Below, piece by piece: positions 1 to 5,743 of a stretch of 5,743 bases of DNA. Where the stretch lies: contig JADLDX010000634.1 in NCBI GenBank assembly GCA_020846515.1, positions 1 through 5,743 of the forward strand, written 5' to 3'. The DNA comes from Pirellulaceae bacterium (lineage in GTDB: Bacteria > Planctomycetota > Planctomycetia > Pirellulales > Pirellulaceae). Below the pieces are notes generated by a model that did not search any database, was not told the DNA's origin, and was given only the letters and a program-made list of their open reading frames with translations. Within the stretch, counting starts at the first letter, position 1; each line of letters begins with the position of its first letter. Position numbers and translations under genes: made by a program.

Positions 1-26
1 ACAGGCGCTACTGCAGCCTGTTTTTT
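1..26 (+). terminator. Intrinsic terminator of an upstream + strand gene
   Basis: ACAGGC (1-6) pairs perfectly with GCCTGT (16-21) across a 9-nt loop, and a run of six T (21-26) follows at once. This is the classical Rho-independent layout for transcription from the left. The stem may extend beyond the window edge, so its full strength cannot be judged. The gene it would end lies outside the window. Confidence 0.65.
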
Positions 27-107
27 CGGGGAGGGTGCGTGCGCCGCACAGGTGAGTTAGCAGCGAAGTGCTTCATGCTTTGGTTAGCACGGGAGGCACC
101 CTCCCCG
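27..107. repeat. Palindrome-bounded intergenic element, copy A
   Basis: CGGGGAGGGTGC (27-38) and GCACCCTCCCCG (96-107) form a perfect 12-bp inverted repeat around 57 nt. The interior holds smaller hairpins, GTGC-GCC-GCAC (39-49) and GAAG/CTTC (65-74), and a direct GTTAGCA heptamer at 56-62 and 83-89. Bases 29-74 align with 3426-3471 at roughly three quarters identity, sharing the blocks GGGAGGGT, CGTGCGCCG, ACAG, GAG and GCAGCG. Two non-coding copies in one short window suggest a dispersed repeat family. No open reading frame of note lies inside. It could instead be a structured RNA or a decayed mobile element remnant. Confidence 0.6.
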
Positions 108-126
108 ACTGAGCTGACGCCAGTCG

Positions 127-155
127 ACCCTCCCACTGCTACGCAGCGGAAGGGT
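127..155. repeat. Imperfect hairpin in the esterase upstream region
   Basis: ACCCT (127-131) pairs with AGGGT (151-155), CC (133-134) with GG (148-149), and CTGC (136-139) with GCAG (143-146) around a TAC loop. That gives 11 base pairs broken by two single mismatches. The outer CCCTCCC resembles the right arm of the element ending at 107, so this may be part of the same repeat cluster. There is no T-run on the + strand, so it is not an obvious terminator. Confidence 0.45.
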
Positions 156-171
156 TAGTTCCTGGGTTGCG

Positions 172-186
172 GCACACCCGGTGTGC
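172..186. promoter_or_regulatory. 15-bp palindrome upstream of the esterase, possible operator
   Basis: GCACAC (172-177) and GTGTGC (181-186) are perfect inverted arms around CCG. The site ends 62 bp before the esterase start codon, a position where a repressor site or an mRNA leader hairpin could lie. No regulator is encoded nearby and no clear -35/-10 pair is visible, so the role is inferred from symmetry and position only. Confidence 0.3.
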
Positions 187-236
187 GTATTACCCTAGGG
201 GTTTGCTATCGCTCGCGCAGCGTCGACATTTACCCC

Positions 237-242
237 AGAAGG
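237..242 (+). promoter_or_regulatory. Shine-Dalgarno site that fixes the esterase start
   Basis: AGAAGG lies 6 nt before the ATG at 249. It favours that start over the in-frame ATG at 183, which would add 22 arginine-rich residues ahead of an ordinary signal peptide. A further in-frame ATG at 258 is possible but less well spaced. Confidence 0.65.
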
Positions 243-248
243 CGAATC

Positions 249-1007
249 ATGAGTCGGATGAGAAGTTTGTTGATGATAGTGGCCGTCTGTTGTTTGACTG
301 CACCGCTTGGTTGGACCGCGGATCCACCGCCAGCCAAGCAGCTACCCTCGGCGGGCAAACAGACTGAAATGAAATTTAAGACAAGTGACGGCGCTGAGGT
401 CAGTTACTTGCTGTATCTACCTTCTGACTTTGATGCCCAGCGCAGCGGTCTGCCCTTGGTGTTGTTCTTGCATGGCCGGGGTGAAAGCAACGGTCCCCTG
501 AGTTTGGTCACGATGTGGGGACCGCCGCAGATGGCCGCGCGCGGGGATAAGTTACCGTATATTCTGGTCTCGCCCCAATGTCCCAAGGAAGATCAATGGC
601 GCAGTCCAACTCAGCAGACTCGACTCGGTGAACTGCTCGAGGCCATGGTCGAGACATACAAAGCGGACCGTCAACGTCTCTACCTGACCGGCTTGAGCAT
701 GGGCGGGTCAGGATCGTGGCGCATGGCTGCGGATCATCCCGAGCGATTTGCGGCCGTGATACCGATCTGCGGCCGTGGCAACGTTGAAGACGCGGTCAAG
801 ATGAAGAACGTGCCGATTTGGACTTGGGTTGGTGACCAAGATGGCGTGTACGCCGACAACGTCGCCATGCATGCAGCGCTCAAAGCCGCCGGCAGCCAGC
901 AAGCTCGGCTGACAGCGCTTGAGCATGTAGGACATAACTCTTGGTCCGCGGCTTACGGAACACCCGATCTGACCAACTGGATGTTAGCCCAAAAGCGATC
1001 TAACTAG
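249..1007 (+). CDS. Secreted alpha/beta-hydrolase (esterase/peptidase, COG4099-like)
   Basis: A 252-aa exported serine hydrolase. Residues 1-24 form a signal peptide: a short basic start, a hydrophobic core at about 7-20, and a likely cut near WTA-DPP. A lipobox is not convincing, although two cysteines sit in the core. The mature part has the alpha/beta-hydrolase order: HG of the oxyanion region (75-76, in LFLHGRGE), the nucleophile elbow GLSMG with Ser150, the acid in GDQD (Asp196 or Asp198), and the catalytic His, probably His229 in GHNSW. The motif spacing and the terminal GHNSW..AY resemble the predicted peptidase/carboxylesterase families near PF00326, PF02230 and CE1-type esterases. 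All triad elements are present, so it is probably active in the periplasm or outside the cell; the substrate is unknown. It ends in two tandem in-frame TAG codons, converges on the ridA-like gene 58 bp away, and appears monocistronic. Confidence 0.9.
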   Translation: MSRMRSLLMIVAVCCLTAPLGWTADPPPAKQLPSAGKQTEMKFKTSDGAEVSYLLYLPSDFDAQRSGLPLVLFLHGRGESNGPLSLVTMWGPPQMAARGDKLPYILVSPQCPKEDQWRSPTQQTRLGELLEAMVETYKADRQRLYLTGLSMGGSGSWRMAADHPERFAAVIPICGRGNVEDAVKMKNVPIWTWVGDQDGVYADNVAMHAALKAAGSQQARLTALEHVGHNSWSAAYGTPDLTNWMLAQKRSN

Positions 1008-1014
1008 TAGATCC

Positions 1015-1078
1015 TGTATTGACTTCGTGTATTGCAGTACTGCGAGTATTGCGATACTGCGAGTACTACAGTACTTCG
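1015..1078. repeat. 17-bp tandem quasi-palindromic array between convergent genes
   Basis: Units lie at 1028-1044 (TGTATTGCAGTACTGCG), 1045-1061 (AGTATTGCGATACTGCG) and 1062-1078 (AGTACTACAGTACTTCG). A shortened unit at 1015-1027 lacks a CAGT. Inside and across units there are palindromes: GCAGTACTGC (1034-1043), AGTAT-TGCG-ATACT (1045-1058) and AGTACT twice (1062-1067 and 1070-1075). The array starts 8 bp after the esterase stop and supplies the stop codon (1066-1068) and last three codons of the ridA-like gene. Several alternative hairpins could form on either strand, which suits a bidirectional terminator, though T-runs are lacking. Confidence 0.75.
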
Positions 1079-1503
1079 AAGATGGCTTCGACTTCGACAG
1101 CGGAACCGGTTGGGATTTGTGCAAAGCCTAGGGCGCTGCGTGCATGGAATCCGTTGCCGGTTTTTCCGTAGATTTGATGCAACAGATCACTGCAGCCATT
1201 AACGACCAAATGCTGCTCGTGAAACTCCAGTGTCGAATTGACGCAGCCCAACAACTTGAGCACCTTGAGGCCATTGAGCGACCCGTGCGCATTCCAAACC
1301 GAGTTTAGGATTTTGGCCGCGCATTCCCGCGCCGCAGCTTGGCCCTGTTCCACGGTCAAGCCGGCGCCAAGTTTACCCTTCATATCGCTAACATGGCCCG
1401 AGGTGATCAGAAGATTGCCAGTCCGCACCACCATGGCCAGATAGCCTGGTTCTTGTTTAGTAAATTTCAAGCCAAGTGATTCAGCGATTTCTTGAGGCGT
1501 CAT
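1066..1503 (-). CDS. RidA/YjgF/UK114-family protein
   Basis: A 145-aa single-domain protein of the RidA (YjgF/YER057c/UK114) superfamily. Members form trimers and archetypal RidA hydrolyses reactive enamine/imine intermediates to ketoacids and ammonia in the cytoplasm. Visible hallmarks are VRTGNLLITSGH (26-37), the GADLTVEEGQ-like segment GAGLTVEQGQAAA (46-58), LLGCVNSTLEF (84-94), and the C-terminal HARSALG..QIP...AVEVEAI. Arg122 in HARS aligns with the catalytic Arg of RidA and the EVEAI core is intact. The sequence is closer to the longer RidA-like subgroup (cd02199 type, with an N-terminal helix beginning around residue 3) than to E. coli RidA itself, so the exact substrate is uncertain. 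The ATG at 1503 is chosen because the 19 extra residues from the ATG at 1560 look unlike the family and overlap a candidate promoter. Neither start has a Shine-Dalgarno site. It is divergent from the antiporter gene. Confidence 0.88.
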   Translation of the reverse strand: MTPQEIAESLGLKFTKQEPGYLAMVVRTGNLLITSGHVSDMKGKLGAGLTVEQGQAAARECAAKILNSVWNAHGSLNGLKVLKLLGCVNSTLEFHEQHLVVNGCSDLLHQIYGKTGNGFHARSALGFAQIPTGSAVEVEAIFEVL

Positions 1504-1558
1504 AGTCAGGCTACCGGTGGGTGGAATGAAGTGAGGAAAGGAACTGGCGAGACGCGGC

Positions 1559-1586
1559 ATTTTATCAAAAAGTCGCTCGATGGGAA
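1559..1586 (-). promoter_or_regulatory. Candidate sigma70-like promoter for the ridA-like gene
   Basis: Read on the minus strand, TTCCCA (1586-1581) and TAAAAT (1564-1559) are separated by 16 nt. They match the -35 consensus at 4 of 6 and the -10 at 5 of 6 positions. Transcription from here would start near 1552 and give a leader of about 50 nt to the ATG at 1503. Such matches occur by chance, so this is weak evidence. No equally good promoter was found for the antiporter in the rest of 1504-1648. Confidence 0.3.
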
Positions 1587-1648
1587 CCGCGCTGGCTGTT
1601 GCCGATTGTGGGCTGGGGAAAGTTGGGGATATCCGCTAGATTAGCGTC

Positions 1649-3388
1649 ATGCATGAACTGGATATCATACCCACGTTGGTGGGCGGTTTGGGTGCTGCGC
1701 TCCTGTTTGGCTATGTCACTCAACGCCTCGGACTATCGCCGATCGTTGGCTATCTTTTAGCCGGCGTAGTCATCGGTCCGAATTCACCTGGATTCACGGC
1801 CGATTCGGCCATTGCCAACCAGTTTGCCGAAGTCGGCGTTGTCCTGCTGATGTTTGGCGTGGGCTTACACTTCGACTTGGACGAACTATCGCGCGTGAGG
1901 CGTATCGCTGTTCCGGGCGCGCTTATTCAATGCAGTTTGTCGGTGGTGATCGGTACGTTCATGACGCTGATGCTGGGTTGGAGCGCGCTAGCGGCATTGG
2001 TCTTCGGCATCGCGATCGCATTTGCCAGCACCGTCGTGGTCACTCGTTTGTTGGCCGATACAAATGAATTGCAGACCCAAACGGGAAACGTGGCCATCGG
2101 GTGGTTGATCGTCCAAGATTTACTGGCCGTATTGGTGCTGGTGCTCCTGCCAGCGCTGGCCGAGCCGGGTGTTTTCAGCGTGACTGGGATCTCGTCGATC
2201 ATCTTGGTGGCTGCCCTGAAGATGGGCCTGGTGATCCTAGGCATCACGTTTGTCGGTGGCCGCATCATTCCCAACGTGTTGCGGTACGTGGCAGAGACAC
2301 GCTCACGCGAGTTGTTTACCCTAACCGTACTAGTCATTGTGCTAGGCATAGCCTTGGCATCGGCGCGCCTGTTTGGTGTCTCGATGGCCTTGGGCGCCTT
2401 TCTGGCAGGTATCGTCGTTGGCCAATCAGATTTCAGCTTGCGCGCGGCGTCTGAGGCACTGCCTATGCGCGATGCCTTTGCCGTTTTGTTCTTCGTTTCA
2501 GTGGGGATGTTATTCGATCCGATCGTGTTTTTTCAATCCAGCCGCCTGCTGATTGGTACCTTGGCATTGGTCATGTTGGCCACCCCACTGATCAGCTTCA
2601 GTGTGGTCATCGTCTTGGGCTATCCATTAAAGTTGGCCTTACGTGTCGCATTTTCGCTCGCGCAAATCGGTGAGTTTTCATTCATTGTGGCGAACCTGGC
2701 CCGCGATCTGGAACTGTTGCCTATCGAAGCCATGCACGTCCTAGTGGCGGCCTCGATCATCTCCATCTCACTGTCACCTTTGTGGCAGTATTTAGTTGAG
2801 CCCATTACGAAGTTGTGCGGGCAATCCAAACGCCTGCATCCACTGATCACGATGCGCTGTGCATTTTCCATGCGACCTGCTGCAGCGACCGATAGCGATA
2901 CGTCCGAAGAAATCAACCAAGATTTTCGAACCGTCATCGTCGGCTATGGGCCAGTGGGTAAGACAGTGGCATACCTGCTAAAACAAAATGGTGTGACGCC
3001 GACGATTATCGAAATGAACCACAGCAACCTGGCGACCATTCGACAAGATGGCTACCGCGCTGTGCTGGGTGACGCCAATCATTTGGAAACGCTTAAGCAT
3101 GCCGGCGTGGGCTCCAGCCAGAGTTTAATCCTCAGCGCCTCGACGATTCGCGGTGCCTCGGAGATCATTCGCCTGGCACGTGAGCTAAATCCGAAGATCA
3201 AGATCATCGTGCGATCCGCTTACCTGCGTGAACGATTGCCCTTGATTCAAAACGGTGCCGATACCGTTTTCGCCGGCGAAGGTGAAGTGGCCATGGCACT
3301 AGCGGAATACATCCTCCGCGATCTAGGTGCGACGCCCGATCAGATCGATCGAGAACGCGACAAACTGCGTTCGGATCTGTTTTCGTAA
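1649..3388 (+). CDS. ybaL: YbaL/KefB-type cation:proton antiporter with TrkA-N domain
   Basis: A 579-aa inner-membrane protein of the CPA2 family. Residues about 5-388 form the Na+/H+-exchanger domain, a dozen or so hydrophobic segments. Residues about 427-545 form a cytoplasmic TrkA-N (RCK) nucleotide-binding domain with the Rossmann motif GYGPVG (432-437), an acidic residue ending strand 2 (Glu455) and GDANHLETLKHAGV (474-487). The transport core carries the QD pair Gln156-Asp157 that is typical of KefB/KefC. Stretches such as LGLSPIVGYLLAG (28-40), LLMFGVGLHFDL (66-77), MRDAFAVLFFVSVGMLFDP (273-291) and SLAQIGEF (336-343) closely follow E. coli YbaL as I recall it. The likely role is K+ (or Na+) efflux in exchange for H+, gated by nucleotide or redox state. 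The length is slightly above that of YbaL, mainly because of the linker at 390-426. No KefF/KefG-like partner is adjacent. There is no Shine-Dalgarno site, but the first residues fit the family. YbaL versus a broader Kef assignment is not certain. Confidence 0.92.
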   Translation: MHELDIIPTLVGGLGAALLFGYVTQRLGLSPIVGYLLAGVVIGPNSPGFTADSAIANQFAEVGVVLLMFGVGLHFDLDELSRVRRIAVPGALIQCSLSVVIGTFMTLMLGWSALAALVFGIAIAFASTVVVTRLLADTNELQTQTGNVAIGWLIVQDLLAVLVLVLLPALAEPGVFSVTGISSIILVAALKMGLVILGITFVGGRIIPNVLRYVAETRSRELFTLTVLVIVLGIALASARLFGVSMALGAFLAGIVVGQSDFSLRAASEALPMRDAFAVLFFVSVGMLFDPIVFFQSSRLLIGTLALVMLATPLISFSVVIVLGYPLKLALRVAFSLAQIGEFSFIVANLARDLELLPIEAMHVLVAASIISISLSPLWQYLVEPITKLCGQSKRLHPLITMRCAFSMRPAAATDSDTSEEINQDFRTVIVGYGPVGKTVAYLLKQNGVTPTIIEMNHSNLATIRQDGYRAVLGDANHLETLKHAGVGSSQSLILSASTIRGASEIIRLARELNPKIKIIVRSAYLRERLPLIQNGADTVFAGEGEVAMALAEYILRDLGATPDQIDRERDKLRSDLFS

Positions 3389-3425
3389 ATCACCGAAGCG
3401 AACTTACTCTCGCGAGCGCAGCTCA

Positions 3426-3471
3426 GGGAGGGTCACGTGCGCCGTACAGACGAGCTCGCAGCGGGTACTTC
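3426..3471. repeat. Intergenic element, copy B (partial)
   Basis: This aligns with 29-74, sharing GGGAGGGT, CGTGCGCCG, ACAG, GAG, GCAGCG and a closing CTTC, with one or two short gaps. It lacks the right-hand inverted arm seen in copy A. It contains the 8-bp palindrome CGAGCTCG (3451-3458), where copy A has diverged. Both copies are non-coding and in the same orientation. It begins 37 bp after the antiporter stop codon. Confidence 0.55.
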
Positions 3472-3499
3472 CACCACTTGCCGGAATTGGCAAGTGGTG
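3472..3499. terminator. Strong 11-bp hairpin, possible bidirectional terminator
   Basis: CACCACTTGCC (3472-3482) and GGCAAGTGGTG (3489-3499) pair perfectly around the 6-nt loop GGAATT. It lies between two convergent genes, where a terminator is expected, but neither strand has a T-run right after the stem. Termination by this hairpin alone is therefore uncertain, and it could equally be a repeat-family palindrome or an mRNA 3'-end stabiliser. Confidence 0.45.
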
Positions 3500-3518
3500 T
3501 GTTGTCAGTGATTTTAAG

Positions 3519-3585
3519 GTAGCCACTGCTGCCAAGCGGTGGATTTCGCCTCCAGCCCGATCCACCGTCTGGCGACGGTGGCTAC
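3519..3585. repeat. REP-pair (BIME-like) element abutting the hydrolase stop codon
   Basis: Two about 25-bp units face each other: 3519-3543 (starting GTAGCCAC, ending GGTGGA) and 3561-3585 (starting TCCACC, ending GTGGCTAC), with 17 bp between. Each folds alone: CCACTGC/GCGGTGG around TGCCAA (one T-G wobble), and CCACCGTC/GACGGTGG around TGGC (8 perfect pairs). The outer 8-mers are also perfectly complementary, so a long cruciform or two hairpins could form. The layout is that of paired bacterial REP sequences. The right unit ends at the base before the TGA of the minus-strand gene. Membership of a genome-wide family is inferred, not shown. Confidence 0.65.
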
Positions 3586-5743
3586 TCAGTCATTCTTTAG
3601 GCTATAGACTACCCGGCCATGGACGACCGTGTTGGTGACACGAGTCTTGGACAGTTCTTGCGGCGGAACAGTAAAGATGTCCTGCGAGAGAATGACCAGG
3701 TCTGCCAGCTTCCCGACAGACAAACTGCCTTTGGTCGCGTCGGAGAATTCTGCTTTGGCTGAACCAACTGTGTAAGCGCGAACCGCTTCCATGACATTGA
3801 TTTTCTGTTGGGGTACCCAACCCTGCGGATGCCGACCGTCGAGGGTTTGTCGCGTGACAGCCGCGGCGATACCTTGCATTGGGTCCAGCGGAGCTACATT
3901 CCAATCCGATCCAAACGCCAAGGTGACCCCGGCATCAATCAATGATCGAAAGGCATAAGTCCCCTGTGCGCGCTCAGCCCCGATGCGTTTCTCAGCCCAT
4001 CGACCATCATCAGCGCAGTGATAGGGTTGCATCGATGCGATAATGTTGTGCTTGGCAAACCGTGGAATGTCGGTCAGTCGCAGGTGTTGTGCATGTTCGA
4101 TGCGTGCCCGGCGATCGCGCACTCCGTTTTGTTCTACCATTTGCTCATAGATCGACAATATCTCATCATTAGCTCGATCACCGATTGCATGAATCATCAG
4201 TTGTAAACCGGCTTTGTCAGCCGCGATGGCGCGACGGAGCATGGCACCGGACGGAAACATCTCATCGCTCGGCAAGCCGCTGGTTCGCGGATCATCGTTG
4301 TAGGCTTCAAAAAAATAGGCCGTGGTGGAACCCAAACTGCCATCGGCAAATCCTTTCAGTCCACCCTGCCGTATCCAATCATCTCCAAAGGCTGCTTTGA
4401 ACCCGCGTGCCGCCGATTTTTCCCAGTTCGGAAGCGGAGCAGCCGCGTAGATGCGCGTTTTTAAATTTCCTTGCCGCAGCAGTTCCTGGTAGATGATCAC
4501 ATCGCTGTCACCTGACATGTCTTGAACACTCGTGACACCCAACATGGCAGCGTGATCGGTAGCGGCCTGGGCCGCGCGCAACCGCTCGGCATGCGTCATG
4601 GCTGGGATGACCGCATAGACGGCATTCATAGCCGCATCCTTGAGGATGCCTGTCGGCTCTCCGGACGCGTCACGCACGATCAAACCGCCTGGTACATCCG
4701 CGGACTCGCGCGTGATGCCCGCCAACTTGAGGGCAAACGAGTTGGCCAAGGCCATATGACCATCCAAGCGACGGACCATCACCGGGTGCGCGCTGGTGAC
4801 GGCATCGATCCAGGCTCGAGTAGGCAACTCACCGCTGGCCCAATTCTCATGATCCCAATCGCCACCCGTGATCCACGTGCCGGCAGGTGATCGCAGCGCA
4901 AACTCTTTCAGCCGAGCGGTAAACTCGGCGGGCGTCTGAGCATCGCGCAACTGAACGCTCGATAGCTGCTGGCCACCGGCTAAGAAATGGACATGGGAAT
5001 CATTAAAGCCCGGTATGACCAACTTGCCCATAGCGTCCAAGACAACTGTCTCCATGGTCGACCGCTGTTCGGACTGGCCGGGTATCGCCTTTGGTGGCTC
5101 AACTTTGCTTGGCTCAACTTTGCTTGGCTCAACGTTACCTTGCTCAACTTTACGTTTACCGATCCATTGCCCAATCTCCGCATTGGTCCCCGTAGCTATG
5201 ATCCGCCCATCTCGGACAGCTAAGGCTTCGCATTGAGTGTTTAGCGCATCGAGTGTCACGATCTTGCCATTCATGACCACCAGATCCGCTGGCTCTACAG
5301 CGTTGGCTGGATCGACAGCGCTTTCGCCAACTGTTTCTCTCAACCATCGTCTGGCGGAGTCGCGCTGTGGTAAATCTTTCAATAGCCAATCGACTGAATG
5401 ATTGGGATAGGGAATGGCTTGGAAGGTAAGCTGCGGCGTGTGCAAGCCGGCATCGCGGAAGAATTTCTCTGTGCGTTCTACGGATTGCTCGTGCGAGATC
5501 CACTGAGGACGATTCTGAAATCGCTGGATGCGCGCGATGGCAGAGCGGGCATCGCTGTCAGCGTACGGCCAGGTACGGACTCCATCGTAATGGCTGTGTG
5601 AAAACAACCCGCACCATCGGCTGGCCAATTCATCATCGCGCAGTCCGATGTAGCTGGTCGCGATCGCACCGCGCGAAAAGCCGCACAGCACCATGCGCTT
5701 GGGATCGCCGCCCCACTGCTTGACCACATGGTCGGTCGCGGCT
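3586..5743 (-). CDS. Fused alpha/beta-hydrolase and YtcJ-like amidohydrolase, 5' end missing
   Basis: The frame stays open to the window edge, so the N-terminus is missing; residues here are numbered from the GTG codon at 5727, giving 713 aa. Residues 1 to about 131 are the C-terminal half of an alpha/beta-hydrolase: a GGDP segment, the nucleophile elbow GFSRG (Ser18) and a probable catalytic His110 (YPNHS). The acid is not obvious (Glu80 is a candidate). After a short linker, residues 147-713 are a complete metal-dependent amidohydrolase of the YtcJ/NfdA type (amidohydrolase 3, PF07969). Its ligands are all present: HVH (245, 247), probable carboxylated Lys458 in [11 protein letters not shown], His513, His545 and Asp608 in GSDW. 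Both halves are known hydrolases, but the substrate is unknown. No stop, frameshift or strong start separates the domains, so I read it as a true fusion. Free-standing YtcJ-like enzymes usually start just before ADLVV. Residues 193-212 carry a pentapeptide-repeat insertion. Confidence 0.85.
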   Translation of the reverse strand, partial: AATDHVVKQWGGDPKRMVLCGFSRGAIATSYIGLRDDELASRWCGLFSHSHYDGVRTWPYADSDARSAIARIQRFQNRPQWISHEQSVERTEKFFRDAGLHTPQLTFQAIPYPNHSVDWLLKDLPQRDSARRWLRETVGESAVDPANAVEPADLVVMNGKIVTLDALNTQCEALAVRDGRIIATGTNAEIGQWIGKRKVEQGNVEPSKVEPSKVEPPKAIPGQSEQRSTMETVVLDAMGKLVIPGFNDSHVHFLAGGQQLSSVQLRDAQTPAEFTARLKEFALRSPAGTWITGGDWDHENWASGELPTRAWIDAVTSAHPVMVRRLDGHMALANSFALKLAGITRESADVPGGLIVRDASGEPTGILKDAAMNAVYAVIPAMTHAERLRAAQAATDHAAMLGVTSVQDMSGDSDVIIYQELLRQGNLKTRIYAAAPLPNWEKSAARGFKAAFGDDWIRQGGLKGFADGSLGSTTAYFFEAYNDDPRTSGLPSDEMFPSGAMLRRAIAADKAGLQLMIHAIGDRANDEILSIYEQMVEQNGVRDRRARIEHAQHLRLTDIPRFAKHNIIASMQPYHCADDGRWAEKRIGAERAQGTYAFRSLIDAGVTLAFGSDWNVAPLDPMQGIAAAVTRQTLDGRHPQGWVPQQKINVMEAVRAYTVGSAKAEFSDATKGSLSVGKLADLVILSQDIFTVPPQELSKTRVTNTVVHGRVVYSLKND
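5096..5155 (-). repeat. 15-bp in-frame minisatellite within the amidohydrolase
   Basis: Four tandem 15-bp units lie at 5096-5110, 5111-5125, 5126-5140 and 5141-5155. The first two are identical on the + strand (GGCTCAACTTTGCTT); the third and fourth differ at a few positions. On the coding strand they encode [15 protein letters not shown] and KVEPP (residues 193-212). They sit between the first beta segment (WIGKR) and [13 protein letters not shown], where related enzymes have only a short turn, so the loop is enlarged by roughly 30 residues away from the metal site. The 15-bp unit keeps the frame, as expected for slippage expansion. Confidence 0.85.

Noticed and set aside
27..107. Insertion sequence or transposon end
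   Set aside because: The 12-bp inverted arms enclose only 57 nt with no transposase, and no clear target-site duplication flanks them; at most it is a non-autonomous remnant.
183..248. Longer N-terminus for the esterase from the ATG at 183
   Set aside because: It would put 22 arginine-rich residues before a normal signal peptide and ignore the well-spaced AGAAGG ahead of the ATG at 249.
1015..1078. Possible small CRISPR array
   Set aside because: The 17-bp units are directly contiguous with no unique spacers, they are too short, and no cas gene is nearby.
1504..1560. Longer N-terminus for the ridA-like protein from the ATG at 1560
   Set aside because: The extra 19 residues do not look like the family and the ATG overlaps the best candidate -10 box.
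1927..2937. Open frames on the minus strand (1927-2349, 2620-2937) and in another + frame (2101-2454) within the antiporter
   Set aside because: They lie inside a strongly supported antiporter reading frame and their translations show no recognisable domain; they are shadows.
4522..5236. Plus-strand open frames opposite the amidohydrolase, including a repetitive LNFAW-type peptide at 4987-5223
   Set aside because: They are antisense to conserved amidohydrolase motifs, and the repetitive peptide only reflects the 15-bp minisatellite read on the other strand.
5270..5340. Separate start for a free-standing amidohydrolase near the ATG at residue 152
   Set aside because: That Met lies inside the conserved first beta strand ([11 protein letters not shown]), so starting there would delete part of the fold. 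No stop codon separates the upstream domain.

Overview
The window carries four protein-coding genes in two convergent pairs, separated by short intergenic stretches rich in palindromes and repeats. The gene order is: secreted esterase (+) facing a RidA-family protein (-), then a KefB/YbaL-type cation:proton antiporter (+) facing a large two-domain hydrolase (-) that runs off the right edge. Nothing suggests a phage, a plasmid, an insertion sequence, a CRISPR array or a defence island. The moderate GC content, mixed Shine-Dalgarno use (only the esterase has a good one), the secreted COG4099-like esterase and the repeat-rich convergent spacers fit a planctomycete of the Pirellulales type. That is an inference from style and gene content; no taxonomic marker gene is present.

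Left edge to 248: an intrinsic terminator (1-26) probably ends a + strand gene outside the window. It is followed by a repeat-like element closed by a perfect 12-bp stem (27-107), an imperfect hairpin (127-155) and a 15-bp palindrome (172-186). The esterase (249-1007) and ridA-like gene (1066-1503) converge on a 17-bp tandem quasi-palindromic array (1015-1078) that reaches into the last codons of the ridA-like gene. The divergent ridA/antiporter gap (1504-1648) has a weak candidate promoter for the ridA-like gene. The antiporter (1649-3388) and the fusion hydrolase (3586 onward) converge on a 197-bp spacer made of three repeat-like parts: a second copy of the left-hand element, an 11-bp perfect hairpin, and a REP-pair-like element that ends at the base before the hydrolase stop codon.

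Functionally this looks like a housekeeping and accessory metabolic region: ester or peptide hydrolysis outside the cytoplasm, imine detoxification, K+/H+ homeostasis and an amidohydrolase of unknown substrate. No operon links the four genes. The points most worth a second look are the esterase-amidohydrolase fusion, a 15-bp minisatellite that inserts VEPSK-type pentapeptides into its amidohydrolase domain, and the repeats that occupy both convergent spacers. I see no evidence for a wholly new multi-gene system here.
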